From Rhodoferax sp. (GTDB lineage Bacteria > Pseudomonadota > Gammaproteobacteria > Burkholderiales > Burkholderiaceae_C), in assembly GCA_030683195.1 (NCBI GenBank), contig JAUXQA010000486.1:1-21754 (forward strand): a DNA stretch of 21,754 nt, in the 5' to 3' direction. Of the stretch, positions 1 to 7,009 are shown one piece after another. Position 1 is the stretch's first letter; each line of letters opens with the position of its first letter. The translations under genes were made by a program, and so were the position numbers. Below the pieces are notes generated by a model that saw only the letters and a list, made by a program, of their open reading frames with translations, was not told the origin of the DNA and made no database searches.

Positions 1-2107
1 AATCATCTAGTTTGCCTTGCTGTTGGTACTCACAAGCCAGATTGAAGTGGGCTTCATGGTCGTCGGGTCGCATTTCTGTGATCTTGATCTGGAGCGCCAA
101 GGACTCTTCACGCTGCCCGAGTTCATGCAAGACCGATCCCAATATCTTCCAAGCAAAGCCGTGTTCCGGATACTGGCTTACCAATTGCCGCGCCAGTTTT
201 TCTGCTTCCTTGAACTGTCGCTGGTGGTGCAAGGCTTGTAGTGAGTCCAGCTCCCGGGAAGTCGGCTCAAGGGGCGATGCAGAGGGTTGGTGCGCTGGGT
301 TTTCATTCACAGGCTCTATTTGCAGAGACTCGATGGGCAAGTCATTGCACCATCCAGACCACATGGCGCGTAGCATGGCTTCAAAGTTGTCTGAAAAAGC
401 CCTGTGTTGCCCCAACGCCGACTCATTAAAGCGAATCCTCATGGACTGACGCAGGGTGCTCAGTTCCTCGGTATTTGCCGCCCAATAGCATCCCTTTTCG
501 ACAAACTCTTCTATGCTGGTGGCAATGAATCCGTCCAAGCCCAGGTGGTGCATTTCTGTAGCGCCAAAGCGGCTCGCCGGCGTGTCGCCAATCAGGCAAA
601 GCGTTGGGACACCCATCCAGGCCGCGTGAGCTGTGGTCGCTCCACCACCGTGGGGATAGGTGTCCAGGCAAAAGTCGACATGATGGTGCAGGGTTAAGTA
701 GTCGACTTGTGACGTTCGGCCAAAAAACGTCAGACGGTGTCGCTCAACCCCTGCTTGTTCAAACCCATGAATCACTCGTTCTTGGAACTCCGTGGGTATG
801 GCAACAAGAACCATGCAGGAATCGGGAACCTTGTGCATCAGCATGGACCACAACACAATCACGGCATCATTGATCTTGTTGTGCCGGTTAAAGCTCCCAA
901 AGGTGATTTTTCCAGCGGTCAGTGCGGGCAACTCATTGATGGCGGATGCATGGGCGTTCGGCTGAAAAACCATGGCTGCAGGCAGATAGGCTATTTTTTC
1001 AGTGAACTGCCAGTCCAGTTGGCCCGGTGGAATCCAGAACGTATCAGCGACGAAATAGTCCATCGCCTGCAGGCCTGTTGTACCCAGATACCCCAGCCAA
1101 CTAACTTGAACAGGTGCCGGTTTGCGGGCAAATGTCATCAAACGATTTAAAACGGTGTGGCCAGCGAGGTCTATCAGTATGTCAATACCGTCAACCCGGA
1201 TTTTGCTGGCCAATTCATCTTCGCTGAGATCACCAACCAGGTTCCAAATGGGTAAATGAGCTTTGAAGCGTCGGGTGACCTCATCTTCAAGGCTTTTGGT
1301 GTAATAGATGTGAAGTGCTAACAGTGGCTTTTGGACCAAAAACTCGAAGAGTGGTTCCAGATAATTTGCCAAGGCGTGGTTGTTCAGGTCTCCAGTAACG
1401 AAGCCAATCCGAAGTTGGCGGTCTGGATCTTTTATATTTGCAAAGTTTTGACTTTTGCCCCGATAAGGTGCCTCAAAGTGATCACCAAAGGCGAGGTGTT
1501 CGGCAAAAAGTTGTTCCTGGGTTACCTCCACATCAAGGCTCATCAAATGGAGCATATCGGTGTGGAGTGCCGCCATGTCCGGTGCTAGGGCCAATGCCGC
1601 CTTATAGCTTGCATGAGCTTCAGGAAGTCTGGCCTGCAGTTCAAGCGTGTAGCCCAATGCAATGTGGGCATTGGTGTAAGCGGGCTCCACCGCCAGCGCG
1701 CGTCGGCAGCAATCTTCGGATTCATCGAGTTTGTGGTTAAACCGCAGGAGCGACGCTAGGTTAAAAAGCGCCTTGGCGTATTCAGGGGCAATGGTCAATG
1801 CCTTACGGAAATTGCACTCGGCCTCTTCAAAGCGCTCCAATTTGAAGTAAATGTTGCCCAGGTTGTTGAAAACAGCCGCATCGTTCGGAAGCAATTCGAC
1901 GGCGCGCCTGGCATTGTCTAAGGCCTGTTTGAAGCGATTGCTTTCGAGGTAAATGACTCCCAGCACCTTCCAGGCAAAGCCGTGAGTCGGAAATCGTGAG
2001 GCCAGAACTGTCGCGAACTGTTCAGATTCTGTCAAGCGGCCTTGTTTGAAAAGTCGGGTTAGTTTTTCGAGATCAACATCGCTAGGTTTTTGACGATTGC
2101 GCTTCAT
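1..2107 (-). CDS. TPR-repeat O-GlcNAc-transferase-like protein (SPINDLY/GT41), partial, probable flagellin glycosyltransferase
   Basis: The frame is open from the ATG at 2107 to the left edge (702 codons, no stop), so the C-terminus is missing. An in-frame TGA four codons upstream fixes the start. Residues about 10-195 are tetratricopeptide repeats. Residues about 230-590 are a GT41 (O-GlcNAc transferase) catalytic region with the family landmarks: NNHA (His ~244), DLAGHT (His ~317), APVQVSWLGYLGTTG, GSFNRHNK (Lys ~411) and the donor-binding LDTYPHGGGATT (~481-492). From residue ~615 a second TPR block starts that resembles the N-terminal one (both contain HGFAWK then LG). Only 39 bp separate it from the flagellin stop, with no clear terminator, so co-transcription is likely. 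Known relatives beside flagellin genes, such as Caulobacter FlmG, use TPRs to bind flagellin and GT41 to glycosylate it. Flagellin as the substrate here is inference; family assignment is firm. Confidence 0.88.
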   Translation of the reverse strand, partial: MKRNRQKPSDVDLEKLTRLFKQGRLTESEQFATVLASRFPTHGFAWKVLGVIYLESNRFKQALDNARRAVELLPNDAAVFNNLGNIYFKLERFEEAECNFRKALTIAPEYAKALFNLASLLRFNHKLDESEDCCRRALAVEPAYTNAHIALGYTLELQARLPEAHASYKAALALAPDMAALHTDMLHLMSLDVEVTQEQLFAEHLAFGDHFEAPYRGKSQNFANIKDPDRQLRIGFVTGDLNNHALANYLEPLFEFLVQKPLLALHIYYTKSLEDEVTRRFKAHLPIWNLVGDLSEDELASKIRVDGIDILIDLAGHTVLNRLMTFARKPAPVQVSWLGYLGTTGLQAMDYFVADTFWIPPGQLDWQFTEKIAYLPAAMVFQPNAHASAINELPALTAGKITFGSFNRHNKINDAVIVLWSMLMHKVPDSCMVLVAIPTEFQERVIHGFEQAGVERHRLTFFGRTSQVDYLTLHHHVDFCLDTYPHGGGATTAHAAWMGVPTLCLIGDTPASRFGATEMHHLGLDGFIATSIEEFVEKGCYWAANTEELSTLRQSMRIRFNESALGQHRAFSDNFEAMLRAMWSGWCNDLPIESLQIEPVNENPAHQPSASPLEPTSRELDSLQALHHQRQFKEAEKLARQLVSQYPEHGFAWKILGSVLHELGQREESLALQIKITEMRPDDHEAHFNLACEYQQQGKLDD

Positions 2108-2146
2108 ATGTCGATCTCAGCCCCCAAAATTTCTAAGAATAGCTCG

Positions 2147-2959
2147 TTACTTCAATAAGGAAAGCACACTTTGTGGCAGTTGGTTAGCTTGCGCCACCAT
2201 GGCCGTGCCAGCCTGCTGGAGCACTTGGGAGCGGGACAGATTGGCCGTTTCCATAGCATAGTCAGCATCCATAATGCGACCTCTGGCGGCTGCAGAGTTC
2301 TCTGCACCCACCCGCAGGTTGGCAATCACGGTATCAAAACGGTTTTGGGTAGCACCCCAAGTTGAGCGTGCTGAGGTAATGCTGTTGATGTCTGCATCGA
2401 GCTTAGATATCTCGGCAAATGCGGTGCTGGACGCGGTCCCCAAAGACACGCTGGTGCCGCTGAACGAGGCTGATGTCACGCTGATCTGATCAAGGCTTGA
2501 AGAGCTGTTGGCACCAATTTGGAAGGTGAAGGTCGCCGCCGCCGTCCCAATCACGGTATTTCCATTGAATGTTGTCCCGGTGGCCACCCGAGTGTTCTCA
2601 GCCTTCAGCAATTGGTACTCTGCGTCCAGCGACTGAATGTCAGTCGATGAGTTGGTGCCGTTGGAGGCTTGCACAGCCAGTTCACGCATGCGCTGCAGGT
2701 TATTGGAGATCGCACCCAATGCACCCTCCGCGGTTTGAGCTAACGAAATACCATCGTTTGCATTGCGAACGGCCACATTCATGCCCCGAGTCTGGGCATT
2801 CATGCGTTCAGCAATAGCCAAGCCAGCGGCGTCGTCTTTGGCGCTGTTGACGCGTAAGCCCGAAGACAGCCGGCTCATGGCCGTAGAGAGTGAGTTGGCT
2901 GAGGTGGCCAGATTGCGCTGAGCATTCAGCGAGCTGACGTTGGTGTTGATCGTTGACAT
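2147..2959 (-). CDS. fliC: Flagellin (copy 1)
   Basis: This encodes a 270-residue flagellin, the filament subunit exported through the flagellar secretion channel. The N-terminal region (INTNVSSLNAQRNL, SRLSSGLRVNSAKDDAAGLAI) and the C-terminal region (NLRVGAENSAAARGRIMDADYA, ending in VLSLLK) are the conserved D0/D1 helices. The protein is short: only a small beta-rich centre (about residues 120-190) lies between them, so large D2/D3 outer domains are absent. The ATG at 2959 has AGGAGA at 2965-2970, 5 nt upstream. It differs from the divergent copy at 3311-4123 at roughly 27 of 270 positions. A sigma-28-type promoter lies upstream, and the TPR-GT41 gene follows directly downstream. Whether this or the other copy is the main filament protein cannot be told from sequence. 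Confidence 0.97.
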   Translation of the reverse strand: MSTINTNVSSLNAQRNLATSANSLSTAMSRLSSGLRVNSAKDDAAGLAIAERMNAQTRGMNVAVRNANDGISLAQTAEGALGAISNNLQRMRELAVQASNGTNSSTDIQSLDAEYQLLKAENTRVATGTTFNGNTVIGTAAATFTFQIGANSSSSLDQISVTSASFSGTSVSLGTASSTAFAEISKLDADINSITSARSTWGATQNRFDTVIANLRVGAENSAAARGRIMDADYAMETANLSRSQVLQQAGTAMVAQANQLPQSVLSLLK

Positions 2960-3005
2960 GGAAATCTCCTATGAAGCTGAAAGAACTCGGCACTTCTGCC
3001 GACTA

Positions 3006-3032
3006 ATGTCAGCACATCGCTGACCTACTTGA
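3006..3032 (-). promoter_or_regulatory. Sigma-28 (FliA)-type promoter for flagellin copy 1
   Basis: On the minus strand the sequence reads TCAAGTAG-N11-GCTGACAT. The enterobacterial FliA consensus is TAAAGTTT-N11-GCCGATAA; spacing is exact, with 5 of 8 matches in the -35 and 5 of 8 in the -10. It lies about 47 bp upstream of the ATG at 2959. Late flagellar promoters of this class are normally silent until the hook is complete and FlgM is exported. Transcription start is not shown by sequence. Confidence 0.7.
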
Positions 3033-3146
3033 GCAGTGAACAAATTGTGCTGAAGCCGCCGCTTTTCGTAGGTTTGATAAAGGCTTGAAAAAATGGCCAG
3101 TTCTCGCCTTTGACCTACTTTTAAATGCCATGTTGTCAAAAAACAC

Positions 3147-3174
3147 TCAAGTTGTGCATAAAGTCGTCCGAAAA
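3147..3174 (+). promoter_or_regulatory. Sigma-28 (FliA)-type promoter for flagellin copy 2
   Basis: The sequence reads TCAAGTTG-N12-TCCGAAAA, close to the FliA consensus TAAAGTTT-N11-GCCGATAA, with 6 of 8 matches in each box and a spacer one base longer. The -35 shares TCAAG with the opposing promoter of copy 1, which supports a shared sigma factor. It lies about 136 bp upstream of the ATG at 3311, leaving a long leader. Confidence 0.65.
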
Positions 3175-3241
3175 GAATACCAACGGGTTCGCAAATGGGC
3201 TCGTCGTCCGGTAGGTGCCTTGAAGTGCTCCGGTCATGGCG

Positions 3242-3260
3242 GCTAGCTCCATGGGCTAGC
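3242..3260 (+). other. Inverted repeat in the leader of flagellin copy 2
   Basis: GCTAGC at 3242-3247 and GCTAGC at 3255-3260 can pair as a 6-bp stem around a 7-nt loop that contains CCATGG. It lies between the sigma-28 promoter and the ribosome binding site, 50 nt before the start codon, so it would form in the mRNA leader. A role in message stability or translation is only possible, not shown. Confidence 0.4.
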
Positions 3261-3297
3261 GTTTGGATTGGCAGCGATGCCGGATTTATTCAGCTTT

Positions 3298-3304
3298 AAA
3301 GGAG
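3298..3304 (+). promoter_or_regulatory. Ribosome binding site deciding the start of flagellin copy 2
   Basis: AAAGGAG sits 6 nt before the ATG at 3311. The open frame extends upstream to 3263, but only 3311 has a ribosome binding site and gives the universal flagellin N-terminus (M-S-S-I-N-T-N). Confidence 0.9.
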
Positions 3305-3310
3305 CTTCTC

Positions 3311-4123
3311 ATGTCTTCAATTAACACCAACGTCAGCTCGCTGAATGCTCAGCGCAATCTGGCCACCTCGGCCAACTCACTCTCGACGGCCATGAGCCGC
3401 CTGTCTTCGGGTCTGCGCGTCAACAGCGCTAAAGATGACGCAGCAGGCTTGGCAATCTCAGAGCGCATGAATGCCCAGACTCGGGGTATGAACGTGGCCG
3501 TTCGCAACGCCAACGATGCGATTGGCTTGGCTCAAACAGCAGAGGGTGCGCTGGGTGCCATCTCCAACAATCTGCAGCGTATGCGTGAATTGGCAGTGCA
3601 GGCCTCCAACGGTACCAACTCATCGACTGACATTCAGTCGCTCGATGCTGAGTTCAAGCTGCTTGCAGCTGAGAACACACGGGTGGCCACAGGTACAAAA
3701 TTCAATGGCAATACCGTGATTGGTTCTGCTGCGGCGACCTTCACGTTCCAAGTAGGTGCGAACGCAGTCTCTGCCAACGATCAGATCAGCGTGACATCAG
3801 CCTCGTTCAGCGGCACCAGCGTGTCTTTGGGGACCGCGTCCAGCACCGCATTTGCCGAAATATCGAAACTGGATGCTGATATCAGTGCTGTAACCACCGC
3901 ACGAGCAACCTGGGGTGCTACTCAAAACCGATTTGATACGGTTATTTCGAATCTGCGGGTGGGTGCGGAAAATGAGGCTGCTGCCCGTGGCCGAATTGTG
4001 GATGCCGACTACGCGATGGAGACTGCCAGCCTGTCACGGGCCCAAGTCCTGCAGCAAGCGGGTACGGCCATGGTAGCGCAGGCTAACCAGGCACCGCAAA
4101 GTGTGCTGGCCTTGTTGCGGTAG
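3311..4123 (+). CDS. fliC: Flagellin (copy 2)
   Basis: This is the second 270-residue flagellin, divergent from and about 90% identical in protein to copy 1. The N-terminal D0/D1 helices and the C-terminal helices (RVGAENEAAARGRIVDADYA, ending LALLR) are intact, with only a short central part. Differences from copy 1 cluster at residues 115-155 and 190-200, the surface-exposed centre, and at a few C-terminal positions. Upstream are a ribosome binding site at 3298-3304 and its own sigma-28 promoter; downstream is a strong terminator at 4180-4223, so this gene is probably a single-gene transcript. Stretches of near-identical DNA in the first 200 bp suggest recent duplication or ongoing gene conversion with copy 1. 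Confidence 0.97.
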   Translation: MSSINTNVSSLNAQRNLATSANSLSTAMSRLSSGLRVNSAKDDAAGLAISERMNAQTRGMNVAVRNANDAIGLAQTAEGALGAISNNLQRMRELAVQASNGTNSSTDIQSLDAEFKLLAAENTRVATGTKFNGNTVIGSAAATFTFQVGANAVSANDQISVTSASFSGTSVSLGTASSTAFAEISKLDADISAVTTARATWGATQNRFDTVISNLRVGAENEAAARGRIVDADYAMETASLSRAQVLQQAGTAMVAQANQAPQSVLALLR

Positions 4124-4179
4124 TTGAGGACAGCATAGTAAAGAGGGTATCGATTCGGTATAGAAGTCGATAAACTTTG

Positions 4180-4223
4180 TGGCGACGACGGGTATCAAGC
4201 CTGCGTCGCCATTTGTGTTTTTA
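4180..4223 (+). terminator. Rho-independent terminator after flagellin copy 2
   Basis: TGGCGACG at 4180-4187 pairs perfectly with CGTCGCCA at 4204-4211, and the T-rich stretch ATTTGTGTTTTT follows at once. The stem can be extended inward by GG/CC pairs. It lies 57 bp after the flagellin stop and 40 bp before fliD, so it should separate the flagellin transcript from fliDST. Confidence 0.8.
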
Positions 4224-4263
4224 GGGTGAGTTGGTTTGGGTCAACAAATTGAAGGAGTAAGTC

Positions 4264-5664
4264 ATGGCTATTTCAGCAGCAGGCGTCGGGAGTGGGCTAG
4301 ATGTCCAAAGCATCGTCTCTCAACTGGTCGCAATTGAAAAGCAGCCTTTAAAACAGCTCCAGACCAAGGCGACAAGTTTCCAAACTCAGCTCAGTTTGTA
4401 CAGCAAGATAAAGTCTCAGGCCTCTACTCTGGGGGATGCGGCGGCCCTGCTGGCAGGCTCCAGTGGTTGGAATGCCCAAAAAGCAACGTCGTCCAATGCC
4501 ACAGCGGTGGGTGTCACTGCGAGCAGCAGTGCAGCGAATTCAGCGTTTTCAGTAGAGGTTCAGCAGCTCGCACGTGCGCAGTCATCAGCATCCCTTGGCG
4601 TTGCCAAGGATGTGGCTGCGGGTGCTGCGGGCGACTTGAAGATCGAACTCGGGACATGGTCCGAAGATGCCATTCCGACTTTTTCCCCCGGGAGCAGTGT
4701 TTCTGTGACGATTGCAGCCACCGACACTGTCGGTGACATTGCCAGCAAAATCAATGCGAGCAACGCCGGGGTGGTTGCGACCGTGTTGCGTGACGGTACC
4801 AATGAACGCCTGGTTGTCAAGTCGACTGCTACGGGCATGTCGTCCGGGTTTCGGCTCAACACGCCTGCAGATACAGGCTTGTCCGGTTTGGGCTTTACCA
4901 ACCCGTCTGACGGTGCCAGTTTTGTCGGGCAAACGGCGTTGGATGCCAAGGTCAAGATCAACGGCGTGGCTGTGGCCTCCGCCACCAACAAGATGACGGA
5001 CGTGGTTCCGGGTGTGACGTTGCAGTTGAACCAGGTCACCACCTCGGCCGTGGATGTGTCGGTGGCAAACGACCAAGATGCGATCCAGAAGAACATTCAG
5101 GGCTTTGTGGATGCCTACAACGTCCTGAATTCGACCTTGGGCGATGCGACCAAGTACACGGCAGCAACCAAGACGGCGGGGGCGTTACAGGGGGACGCTA
5201 CCACTTTGGGACTGCAAAACGCCTTGCGGTCCATGATGGGATCGACCAGTTCGGGGTCCACGTTTTCTTATCTGTCGGATGTAGGAATCGAGCGCCAAAC
5301 CGATGGGTCATTGAAAATCAACACAACCAAACTCACAAGTTCCCAGCAGGATCTGTCCAACCTGAAAAATCTGTTTACTTCGGACAACGGCAATACCTCT
5401 ACGAATGGGTTTGGGCTCAAGGTGCGCGATTTTTCGCGCGGTCTGGTCGCTTTTGATGGCTTGGTGAGTAACAAATCAACGGCGATACAAGGATCAATCA
5501 CCAGGAATTCAAAGGACCAGGAGCGGGTGAATGAACGCGCCACGCGGGTGGAGTCACAGTTGCTCAAGCAATACACGGCGCTGGATTCAAAAATGGCGCA
5601 AATGAATGGACTCAGTTCGTACGTGACGGCCCAACTGGCTCAATGGAACAAATCATCGAGTTAA
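4264..5664 (+). CDS. fliD: Flagellar filament cap protein FliD (hook-associated protein 2)
   Basis: FliD forms the cap at the filament tip and promotes flagellin polymerisation. The 466-residue protein is typical in length. The N-terminal FliD_N signature (ISAAGVGSGLDVQSIVSQLVAIEKQPLK, broken by the usual coiled region) occupies about residues 1-110. The central part is Ser/Thr/Ala-rich, and the C-terminal FliD_C region includes the helix ending SSYVTAQLAQWNKSSS. The start has AAGGAG at 4252-4257, 6 nt upstream. It heads a short run with fliS and fliT, which is the usual arrangement. No cysteine is visible. Identification is firm. Confidence 0.96.
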   Translation: MAISAAGVGSGLDVQSIVSQLVAIEKQPLKQLQTKATSFQTQLSLYSKIKSQASTLGDAAALLAGSSGWNAQKATSSNATAVGVTASSSAANSAFSVEVQQLARAQSSASLGVAKDVAAGAAGDLKIELGTWSEDAIPTFSPGSSVSVTIAATDTVGDIASKINASNAGVVATVLRDGTNERLVVKSTATGMSSGFRLNTPADTGLSGLGFTNPSDGASFVGQTALDAKVKINGVAVASATNKMTDVVPGVTLQLNQVTTSAVDVSVANDQDAIQKNIQGFVDAYNVLNSTLGDATKYTAATKTAGALQGDATTLGLQNALRSMMGSTSSGSTFSYLSDVGIERQTDGSLKINTTKLTSSQQDLSNLKNLFTSDNGNTSTNGFGLKVRDFSRGLVAFDGLVSNKSTAIQGSITRNSKDQERVNERATRVESQLLKQYTALDSKMAQMNGLSSYVTAQLAQWNKSSS

Positions 5665-5713
5665 TCATTTGATTTCTCTGTGAGTTTGCCGATATATAAA
5701 ACATCAGGCAATC

Positions 5714-5719
5714 AAGGAG
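5714..5719 (+). promoter_or_regulatory. Ribosome binding site deciding the fliS start
   Basis: AAGGAG lies 8 nt before the ATG at 5728. The frame is open back to a GTG at 5680, but that would add 16 residues with no family resemblance and has no ribosome binding site. Confidence 0.85.
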
Positions 5720-5727
5720 TTAGTCAA

Positions 5728-6147
5728 ATGTTCACCCCAGTTAGCATGCGTTCAGCAAATACCTATAAAACCATTGGGGTGGAAACCTCTATCTTGGGTG
5801 CGAGCCCGCACCAGCTGGTGACATTGTTGTTTGACGCCTTGCAACAGTCTCTGGCCATAGCCAAGGGTGCCATCTTGAGTGGTGATATCTCTGCCAAAGG
5901 TCGCGCGATTGGTAAGGCCGTGCGGATTCTCGAAGAAGGTCTGAAGGCCGGCCTGGATGCTGATCGGGGTGGTGAAATCGCAGCGAATTTGCGGACTGTC
6001 TACGACGTTTGCATCCTTCGGCTCACCGAGGCAAATTTCCGGAACGATGCGGCAATTATCGACGAAGTTATTCTTTTAATAGCGCCCGTTTGCGATGGAT
6101 GGCGGCAGATCAAAGGTGATGCGGCAGTTCAGTCTTACCGCAATTGA
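5728..6147 (+). CDS. fliS: Flagellin export chaperone FliS
   Basis: FliS is a cytoplasmic helical-bundle chaperone that binds the C-terminus of flagellin, stopping premature polymerisation before export. The 139-residue protein begins MFTPVSMRSANTYKTIGVET and contains the family signature ASPHQLVTLLFDALQQSL (around residues 28-45). Length matches the family (about 130-140). The start at 5728 is chosen for its ribosome binding site and the family N-terminus. The stop overlaps the ribosome binding site of fliT, so the two are translationally coupled. Two flagellin copies upstream are its presumed clients. Confidence 0.94.
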   Translation: MFTPVSMRSANTYKTIGVETSILGASPHQLVTLLFDALQQSLAIAKGAILSGDISAKGRAIGKAVRILEEGLKAGLDADRGGEIAANLRTVYDVCILRLTEANFRNDAAIIDEVILLIAPVCDGWRQIKGDAAVQSYRN

Positions 6148-6159
6148 GGAGAGTTGAAA

Positions 6160-6459
6160 ATGTCACAAATGCTCATTGACTATTACAAAGCCATCGAAGA
6201 CAGCAGCCTCAAGATGCTGGACGCGGCCAGGGCCGAAGACTGGGACCAGGTGGTTCGCTTTGAAGGCGCCTGCGCTGTGCTGATCGAGCAATTGCGTGCT
6301 AAGGCGCACAGCGAAGAGCTGTTGCCCAACCAACGCACCGAAAAAACCCGCATCATGCAGCGCATTTTGCAAAACGATGCCCAGATTCGTTACCTGGCAG
6401 AGCCATGGCTTGCGCACTGCGACCAGCAGTTTGGCGACTCACCTCAGTTCTTGCATTAA
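6160..6459 (+). CDS. fliT: Probable flagellar protein FliT
   Basis: FliT is a small chaperone for the cap protein FliD and, in enterics, also inhibits FlhDC. The 99-residue product is predicted to be all helical (MSQMLIDYYKAIEDSSLKML at the start) and lies directly after fliS with the AGGAGAG site at 6147-6153, 6 nt from the ATG. A TTG at 6154 is open in frame but lies too close to that site. FliT proteins are poorly conserved, so the call depends largely on position, size and helical character. The last gene of the fliD-S-T run; it converges on fliE. Confidence 0.78.
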   Translation: MSQMLIDYYKAIEDSSLKMLDAARAEDWDQVVRFEGACAVLIEQLRAKAHSEELLPNQRTEKTRIMQRILQNDAQIRYLAEPWLAHCDQQFGDSPQFLH

Positions 6460-6481
6460 TTCGCTATGAAATTTGACTGCT

Positions 6482-6551
6482 CTAGCCAATGGATACGCCG
6501 GCTAGCAGCTGATTCTCTTTAAATTCATGTGTTTTGGGCTATTCAGAGCCC
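6482..6551. terminator. Possible bidirectional terminator between fliT and fliE
   Basis: Two small stems lie in the 93-bp gap between the convergent genes: CTAGCC (6482-6487) with GGCTAG (6500-6505), and TGGGCT (6535-6540) with AGCCCA (6547-6552). Neither has a good run of T after it in either direction, so this is a weak call. Confidence 0.25.
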
Positions 6552-6552
6552 A

Positions 6553-6870
6553 TTACACCTGCATGTTCATGATGTCCGTATATGCCTGCACCATACGGTT
6601 GCGGACATGCAAGGTGGCCTGAAAGCCGATTTGCGCTTTCTGTATGGCCACCATGGTTTCTTCCAGACTGACTTTGGGGTTTTCCATCTGCACTTCACGC
6701 TGCAGCCGGCCTGATTCATTTTGCGCGGCGCTCACCGAGCTGAGCGCACTCTTCAGTGCCCCGGAAAATCCGCCCTCGGCTCCACCAGCGACCTGGCTTG
6801 CAGGGATGCGCGGCGCCAGCGTTGGGCGAACCGCTGTGGGCATGGTGTTGGGTGTGAGTCGGAGGTCCAT
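6553..6870 (-). CDS. fliE: Flagellar hook-basal body protein FliE
   Basis: FliE links the MS ring (FliF) to the proximal rod and is one of the first export substrates. The 105-residue product matches the family length and ends with the conserved segment NPKVSLEETMVAIQKAQIGFQATLHVRNRMVQAYTDIMNMQV (about residues 64-105, quoted here only as a landmark: SLEE, QKAQ, NRMVQAY, IMNM). The start ATG at 6870 has AGGGAAG about 11 nt upstream. It is divergent from fliF, the same arrangement as in Escherichia coli and Salmonella, so its reversed orientation is normal. Confidence 0.95.
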   Translation of the reverse strand: MDLRLTPNTMPTAVRPTLAPRIPASQVAGGAEGGFSGALKSALSSVSAAQNESGRLQREVQMENPKVSLEETMVAIQKAQIGFQATLHVRNRMVQAYTDIMNMQV

Positions 6871-6924
6871 AAGGCAATCTTCCCTGGTTAAGTAAGGGTT
6901 GCCCTGATGCTAGGGCGTGGTTCT

Positions 6925-6980
6925 GAAAACATTAATTTGAAGTAGCGGGTAAAAGCCGGCTTTATCAAGCTAATGTTTTC
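6925..6980. promoter_or_regulatory. Large inverted repeat in the fliE/fliF divergent promoter region
   Basis: GAAAACATTA at 6925-6934 is perfectly inverted as TAATGTTTTC at 6971-6980. After a 2-bp mismatch the arms match again at TTGA/TCAA, so 14 of 16 positions are symmetric with 24 bp between arms. A separate 12-bp palindrome, AAAGCCGGCTTT, lies between them at 6952-6963. In enterics this gap is bound by FlhDC, which also recognises widely spaced inverted arms. The bases here do not clearly match the FlhDC consensus, so the binding protein is unknown. Confidence 0.6.
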
Positions 6981-7009
6981 CGGGTGGGGTCGAATAATCG
7001 TTTGCATCA

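Larger units (their letters stand above)
2960..3310. other. Divergent flagellin promoter region
   Basis: This 351-bp gap separates the two divergent flagellin starts and contains no gene. It carries one sigma-28-type promoter for each gene (3006-3032 minus, 3147-3174 plus). The 10-mer TGACCTACTT occurs twice (3021-3030 and 3111-3120); the first copy overlaps the -35 of the copy-1 promoter. GTAGGT at 3069-3074 is inverted relative to ACCTAC within both 10-mers. A hairpin (3242-3260) lies in the likely 5' leader of copy 2. The leader of copy 2 would be about 130 nt, that of copy 1 about 40 nt. Confidence 0.7.

Noticed and set aside
3063..3088. Second sigma-28-like promoter for flagellin copy 1 (TCAAGCCT-N10-TACGAAAA, minus)
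   Set aside because: The -35 is good but the spacing is one short and the -10 matches in only 5 of 8 positions; kept as a comment rather than a feature.
4166..4173. GTCGATAA, close to the sigma-28 -10 box, between flagellin copy 2 and fliD
   Set aside because: No matching -35 lies 11-12 bp upstream, and a strong terminator stands between it and fliD.
6553..6870. Inverted fliE as a sign of rearrangement
   Set aside because: Divergent fliE and fliF is the usual order in enterics and many betaproteobacteria.
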